Assembly: GCF_009757775.1 (NCBI RefSeq)
Contig: NZ_RHLK01000002.1
Span: 564,113 to 628,112 of the forward strand
Source of the DNA: Paenibacillus lutrae
GTDB lineage: Bacteria; Bacillota; Bacilli; Paenibacillales; NBRC-103111
Reading direction: 5' to 3'
Length of the DNA stretch: 64,000 nucleotides
Shown: piece after piece, positions 60,422-64,000 of the stretch
Layout: the number at the start of each line of letters is the position of its first letter
Position numbering within the stretch: the first letter of the stretch is position 1
The notes under the pieces: generated by a model
What the model saw: only the letters and a program-made list of their open reading frames with translations
What the model was told of the DNA's origin: nothing
Databases searched by the model: none
Program-made: the position numbers and the translations under genes

Positions 60422-61252
60422 ATGCGCAATGAGTTAAGAACCGATCTGAGGCCGGTCGTTTCCTGGCGGGATTACCGCCTTGATCCCAGGTATTTTATTC
60501 TTCTGTTTCTGAGCAGCTTCGCGATTGCCGGACAAGTCTATCTCGGTTTTTTTCAAAAATGGGACGCTGTCCTTATATCGGTTGCCTGCACCACGATTAC
60601 CGAGCTTATTTTGTGCCGCTGTACAACTAAAACCTGGCAGTTTCCGCTCAGCGCAGTGATAACCGGGATTGGGATTTCCCTGCTGCTCAGCTCCAACCTG
60701 CTCTGGCCTTATGCGCTTGCGTCATTTTTAGCGATTGCCCTTAAGTACATGATCCGTTTTAAAGGCGGTCATGTGTTTAATCCGAATAACGTGGCGATGG
60801 TTCTTATGCTGTTCTTTCTGCCGCAGTATGCGGTCAGCACACCCAAGCAGTGGACGAACGGGATCGGCGTTATGCTCACTATTCTCTGTTTGGGCATTCT
60901 CGTCTGTTACATGGCGAACCGGTTGGATTCGGTGTTAGCCTTCCTTGGAAGTTTTACCCTGTTTGCACTGGTCAGGCACTTCCTGTTCGGGGCTCCGCTC
61001 CTGGCGGCACTGGGACCCCTGATGGGAGCTTCCCTGCAGCTGTTTGCCTTTTTTATGATCACCGATCCCAAATCCACCCCTTCGACCCGGAAAGCCCGTA
61101 TCCTGTTCGCCTTCCTGGTAGCCCTGCTGGACGCTGTTTTCCGGATTAACCGGATTGCCAATCCGCAGTTCTACGCGTTGTTCCTGGTTTGTCTTATCCT
61201 GGTGATTCCTTACCGGATATGGGCATCTCGTCAAATCTCACTTGCACAGTAA
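60422..61252 (+). CDS. UnbU-like integral membrane protein (NQR2/RnfD family), copy 2
   Basis: The 276 residues are a close paralogue of the 55249 protein: GQVYLGFFQKWDAVLISVACTTITELIL, FPLSAVITGIGISLLLSSNLLWPYA, HVFNPNNVAMVLMLFFLPQYAVSTPKQWTNGIGVM and FFMITDPKSTPSTRKARILFAF. It has an extra N-terminal cytosolic stretch of about 20 residues. Unlike copy 1 it has no UnbV gene beside it. Duplication with insertion of regulators between the copies, or recruitment from a second cassette, could explain the layout. Confidence 0.83.
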   Translation: MRNELRTDLRPVVSWRDYRLDPRYFILLFLSSFAIAGQVYLGFFQKWDAVLISVACTTITELILCRCTTKTWQFPLSAVITGIGISLLLSSNLLWPYALASFLAIALKYMIRFKGGHVFNPNNVAMVLMLFFLPQYAVSTPKQWTNGIGVMLTILCLGILVCYMANRLDSVLAFLGSFTLFALVRHFLFGAPLLAALGPLMGASLQLFAFFMITDPKSTPSTRKARILFAFLVALLDAVFRINRIANPQFYALFLVCLILVIPYRIWASRQISLAQ

Positions 61253-61292
61253 ACGTGTCTCTTCATCTTGCTGGAAATAGAGGTGAATTATT

Positions 61293-61613
61293 TTGTGTAA
61301 GAATGGAAATTGCACGGGTTCTGTGCCGGGCGGCACAGCAAGAACGGATGGTGACTCGGGTCAGCCGTCTGTCAAGGATTCATGCGCCGGACGGGCCTCT
61401 GCCAGTCACTCGTGCGCTAAGCGGTCATGTGCCAAGCAATCAGGTGCCCAGCGGCTGTGCGCCGACAGCGGCGAGCAGAAGTTCCCTGATGCGCAGAGGC
61501 CCGAAGAAGTGGATCCGACGACGTATAAATTGCCGCCGGATCACCTGCAGATGCGTTATTTTCTGCGTACACCGTACTCGAAGTACTGGGATTTCTGGGA
61601 TCATTTCAACTAA
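61293..61613 (+). CDS. Small Cys-rich protein of unknown function
   Basis: The GTG at 61293 has GAGGTGA 9-10 nt upstream. The 106 residues contain six Cys in the first 60 (MCKNGNC at the start, then single Cys at about 10-residue spacing in a Ser/Ala/Lys-rich stretch). An aromatic C-terminus follows (YKLPPDHLQMRYFLRTPYSKYWDFWDHFN region). There is no signal peptide. Another frame (61189-61632) is also open, so the call rests on the ribosome site and the composition of the tail. No family recognised. Confidence 0.45.
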   Translation: MCKNGNCTGSVPGGTARTDGDSGQPSVKDSCAGRASASHSCAKRSCAKQSGAQRLCADSGEQKFPDAQRPEEVDPTTYKLPPDHLQMRYFLRTPYSKYWDFWDHFN

Positions 61614-61785
61614 GAGATTCATCCGGGAGTAAAGAGAACCGCCTGACAGGTTGTCCTGGTAATCAGTCCGATCATTTACCGCTGATCTGTACCCGTTCAT
61701 GGGGGCGGAGAACGGATTGGAACTACACTTGGATCTGTGGATCTGGTTGGCCGGGAACAGCCGGCCGGAATACGCGCAGAAACCG

Positions 61786-61845
61786 CAAAAAACATAGCTG
61801 CCCGCACGGAAGCAGGTGCTTCTGTACGGGCAGCTATGTTTTCTT
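61786..61845 (-). terminator. Terminator of the opuA operon (bidirectional)
   Basis: A 14-bp perfect stem (AACATAGCTGCCCG / CGGGCAGCTATGTT) has a paired interior and A/T-runs on both sides. It lies 41 bp past the opuAC stop. Between 61614 and 61785 there is no gene; only a small GGCCGG/CCGGCC hairpin (61749-61766) is seen. Confidence 0.88.
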
Positions 61846-61885
61846 CGTGAATATAGGCAGATTCCGCTGCCGTTTAAACTTTCAA

Positions 61886-62791
61886 TTACTTGATTTCGAT
61901 TCCTTTGGTCCAGGTGTTTACTTTATCTGCGTTAGCTTCGACCCATTCCTTGGCGGCATCTTCGGGAGATTTGCCTTCCTGGATGGCTACCATGACCTGA
62001 GCCATGTCCTCAGCTGTCCACTCGAACTGGTCGAGGAACTGATGAGCAGCAGGCTGGTCTTCTTTGAGTCCTTTACGTGCCATTGTATGGATCTGCTCGG
62101 CACCGCCGTAGACGTTCTTCGGATCCTCCAGGTATTTCAGATCCATTTTGGCGAATTTCCAGTGAGGTGTCCAGCCGGTTACGACGATCGGTTTCTTCTG
62201 ATCATAGGCTTTTTGAAGCTCCTGGGCCATGGCGGCCGACGAGCTCTCTACGAGCTTGTACTCGGACAGCGCATAATCTTTAACGGCTTGTTCGGTTGCC
62301 ATCATAATGCCTGCGCCGGGTTCAATTCCGATCAGCTGGTTGTTTAAAGATTTGGCAACCTCAGGTTTTTTCAAATCCTCGATGGACTTGATATCCATAT
62401 AAGCCGGTACGGCTAATCCTGTCTTGGTTCCGTCCAGATTCGGGCCCAGATCTTCCATGCTGCTCTTGTATTTCTCTACATAAGAGGCATGGGTGCTCGG
62501 CAGCCAGGCGGCTACCATGGCATCCGCACTGCCGTCGGCAACACCGGCCCACATCGGTCCTGCGTCAACCTGAAGCATCTCCACTTTGTAGTTCATTTTA
62601 GTTTCGAGAACGTGCTTAACCACATTCGTACTCGCGATTTCCGAGTCCCAGGCAACGTAAGCAAGCTTAATCGTCTTCTGTTTCTCTCCGCTTCCTCCAC
62701 CATTCGAACAGCCTGCCACGAGGGCCACTGCTAACACGACGGACAACAATACACTCCACTTTTTAAAAGTAATCCTAAACACCCCTGTCAT
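61886..62791 (-). CDS. opuAC: Glycine betaine/proline ABC transporter substrate-binding lipoprotein
   Basis: The 301 residues have a lipoprotein signal (VVLAVALVAGCSNGG, Cys28) and an OpuAC-type binding domain: KTIKLAYVAWDSEIASTNVVKHVLE, VDAGPMWAGVADGSADAMVAAWLPSTHASYVEKY and VVTGWTPHWKFAKMDLKYLEDP, with the Trp residues that cage the quaternary amine. It is membrane-anchored outside the cell and takes up compatible solutes under osmotic stress. It begins just after the permease stop. It is a housekeeping locus unrelated to the cluster. Confidence 0.9.
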   Translation of the reverse strand: MTGVFRITFKKWSVLLSVVLAVALVAGCSNGGGSGEKQKTIKLAYVAWDSEIASTNVVKHVLETKMNYKVEMLQVDAGPMWAGVADGSADAMVAAWLPSTHASYVEKYKSSMEDLGPNLDGTKTGLAVPAYMDIKSIEDLKKPEVAKSLNNQLIGIEPGAGIMMATEQAVKDYALSEYKLVESSSAAMAQELQKAYDQKKPIVVTGWTPHWKFAKMDLKYLEDPKNVYGGAEQIHTMARKGLKEDQPAAHQFLDQFEWTAEDMAQVMVAIQEGKSPEDAAKEWVEANADKVNTWTKGIEIK

Positions 62792-62792
62792 T

Positions 62793-63626
62793 TTAGTTGG
62801 TTTTCTTCTTGAACATATTTTGCGTCAAACGGTCCAGCAGGATGGCCATAATGACGATGGCGATCCCGGCTTCAAAGCCTATGCCGGTCTTGGCTTGCGT
62901 GACTGCCCGGTATACATGGGCGCCGACACCTTGAGCGCCGATCATGGAAGAGATCACGACCATGGACAGCGACAGCATGATGGTCTGGTTCACACCAGCC
63001 ATAATGGTAGGCATCGCTATCGGCAGCTGGAGCTTAAACAGCTTCTGCGCCGGTGTGGAGCCGAATGCATCGGCAGCTTCCACAAGCTCTTCCGGCACTT
63101 GCCGGATACCAAGATTGGTCAGGCGGATGGTTGGCGGAATCGCGAAAATAACGGATGCGATTACACCGGGTACAACGCCGAGCGAGAAGAAAGAGACAGC
63201 CGGCAGCAAGTAGACGAATGCCGGCATCGTCTGCATGAAATCAAGCACAGGCGTGATGATGTTCTGCATCAGCGTGTTGCGCGAACATAGAATTCCGATC
63301 GGCACGCCTATCACGATGGAGAGAATGGAGGCGGTTAAGACCAGCGCCAGCGATTGCATCGAGAGCTCCCAGAAACCCAGGTTATCGATGAGCAGCAGTC
63401 CGATCAGCGCAAATAGCGCGATTCTCCATTTGCCGATCCAGTAGGCCAGAGCGGTGATGATCAGAATGAGCACGAGAGCAGGAAGAGCCGTTAGCGCGGA
63501 TTCAATGGTTCCGACCATGAATCCGATGACGGCTTTGATCGCATCAAATAATGGAGCGAAATTCGTAGTAAGCCAGTCTTCCAGCGCTTCGACCCAGCTG
63601 CCAAGCGGCAGTTTCGGGAAATTCAT
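62793..63626 (-). CDS. opuAB: Glycine betaine/proline ABC transporter permease
   Basis: The 277-residue protein with about six membrane helices has the ProW/OpuAB pattern: LGSWVEALEDWLTTNFAPLFDAIKAVIGFMVG at the N-terminus and the EAA-type loop EELVEAADAFGSTPAQKLFKLQLPIAMPTIMAGVNQTIMLSLSMVVISSMIGAQGVG near residue 175. It forms the channel for betaine import with OpuAA. It overlaps the opuAA stop by 4 bp (63623-63626). Confidence 0.92.
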   Translation of the reverse strand: MNFPKLPLGSWVEALEDWLTTNFAPLFDAIKAVIGFMVGTIESALTALPALVLILIITALAYWIGKWRIALFALIGLLLIDNLGFWELSMQSLALVLTASILSIVIGVPIGILCSRNTLMQNIITPVLDFMQTMPAFVYLLPAVSFFSLGVVPGVIASVIFAIPPTIRLTNLGIRQVPEELVEAADAFGSTPAQKLFKLQLPIAMPTIMAGVNQTIMLSLSMVVISSMIGAQGVGAHVYRAVTQAKTGIGFEAGIAIVIMAILLDRLTQNMFKKKTN

Positions 63627-64000
63627 GTTCCGTCACCTGCTCCCGGATCGGCATTGCCGGCCAGAGCGGATAGAACGGCGCCTTTAATGACAATTCCTTT
63701 TAATTTCTCATTCTCATCGACTACCGCAACCGGAAGCCTGGCTTCCCCCATCATCTCGAACAACTCGTTGAGGTGGGTGTCCGGCTTTGCTTTGGGAATG
63801 GTGCGCTGCATAACAGCTTCCAGTGTCTGATTATCTTTAATGGCCTGGGATGCATCATCTGCCGTAACGATACCCAGAAGCTTCATCCCTTTATCGGTTA
63901 TGTACAAGCTGGATACTCCGCTGTCGCGCATCAGCTGCAGGGCTACCCGGGGACCGCGTTCCAAGGCGATCGTCTCCGGCTTCTTCATCACATGTGAGGC
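63623..64000 (-). CDS. opuAA: Glycine betaine/proline ABC transporter ATPase, C-terminal CBS part (truncated by window edge)
   Basis: The frame runs off the right edge. The visible 125 residues begin ASHVMKKPETIALERGPRVAL, the start of the regulatory tail of OpuAA/ProV. They contain two CBS motifs (SGVSSLYITDKGMKLLGIVTADDA and ARLPVAVVDENEKLKGIVIKG), which sense ionic strength in this family. The ATPase domain lies outside the window. Confidence 0.9.
   Translation of the reverse strand, partial: ASHVMKKPETIALERGPRVALQLMRDSGVSSLYITDKGMKLLGIVTADDASQAIKDNQTLEAVMQRTIPKAKPDTHLNELFEMMGEARLPVAVVDENEKLKGIVIKGAVLSALAGNADPGAGDGT

Noticed and set aside
55249-61252. A true Rnf/Nqr respiratory complex
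   Set aside because: Only the D/B-type membrane subunit family is present; no C, G, E, A or B subunits are encoded nearby.

Overview
The window looks like a chromosomal segment of a moderately high-GC Gram-positive spore-former of the Paenibacillaceae type. The reasons are strong AGGAGG-class ribosome sites, frequent GTG and TTG starts, DinR/LexA-type SOS boxes (57319-57352), a Bacillus-style OpuA glycine-betaine transporter at the right end and a YqaJ-family protein. This placement is inference; there is no rRNA or tRNA gene in the window.

Nearly everything from the left edge to about 56.0 kb, and probably to 61.3 kb, is one biosynthetic gene cluster, mostly on the + strand with many ATGA/GTGA start-stop overlaps. 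Layout: (i) 0-2.7 kb, a glycosyltransferase fragment, a carrier-protein-activating AcpS, a VOC protein and a sugar isomerase-like TIM barrel. (ii) 2.7-9.8 kb, two tandem heterodimeric ABC exporter pairs, one with an in-frame amber stop. (iii) 10-25 kb, a heptose block: PfkB/HldA-like kinase, GT9 heptosyltransferase, HldC-like nucleotidyltransferase, GmhA isomerase and an epimerase-like protein, interleaved with four NodU/TobZ-type O-carbamoyltransferases. (iv) 22-35.6 kb, seven PhyH-family Fe(II)/2-oxoglutarate oxygenases (an eighth lies at 42.1 kb), an aminoacyl:carrier-protein ligase with its carrier protein and a BtrH-like cysteine acyltransferase candidate, an FAD oxidoreductase and an SRPBCC-PDZ fusion. 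Two adjacent PhyH proteins have HxA instead of HxD, the change that marks the iron halogenases. (v) 35.7-47.9 kb, carrier proteins, hotdog dehydratases, alpha/beta hydrolases, a second BtrH-like protein, an M29 aminopeptidase, a glycosyltransferase, an adenylating ligase, an aminotransferase and methyltransferases. (vi) 48-56 kb, a TPR protein, two ketosynthases, a truncated KS-like protein, a ketoreductase, a carrier protein and UnbV/UnbU-like proteins related to the conserved accessory proteins of enediyne clusters.

At 56-61.6 kb lie a zinc-finger-like small protein, a CI/LexA-type repressor facing a palindrome-rich divergent control region, an AraC regulator, a DUF1702-like protein, a YqaJ-family protein, a second UnbU-like membrane protein and a Cys-rich small protein. 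From 61.9 kb to the edge, the - strand carries the housekeeping operon opuAA-AB-AC.

My working model is inference. A discrete type II, highly reducing PKS builds an acyl chain. Amino acids are loaded onto free carrier proteins without an NRPS and transferred by Cys-His-Asp enzymes. An ADP-heptose-like sugar and other sugars are attached. The product is then carbamoylated, methylated and oxidised (perhaps chlorinated) many times and exported by the ABC pairs. I do not recognise the exact cluster. A known chemical analogy is the heptose-aminoacyl-fatty acyl layout of spicamycin/septacidin, but the multiple carbamoyltransferases and eight PhyH oxygenases set this locus apart.
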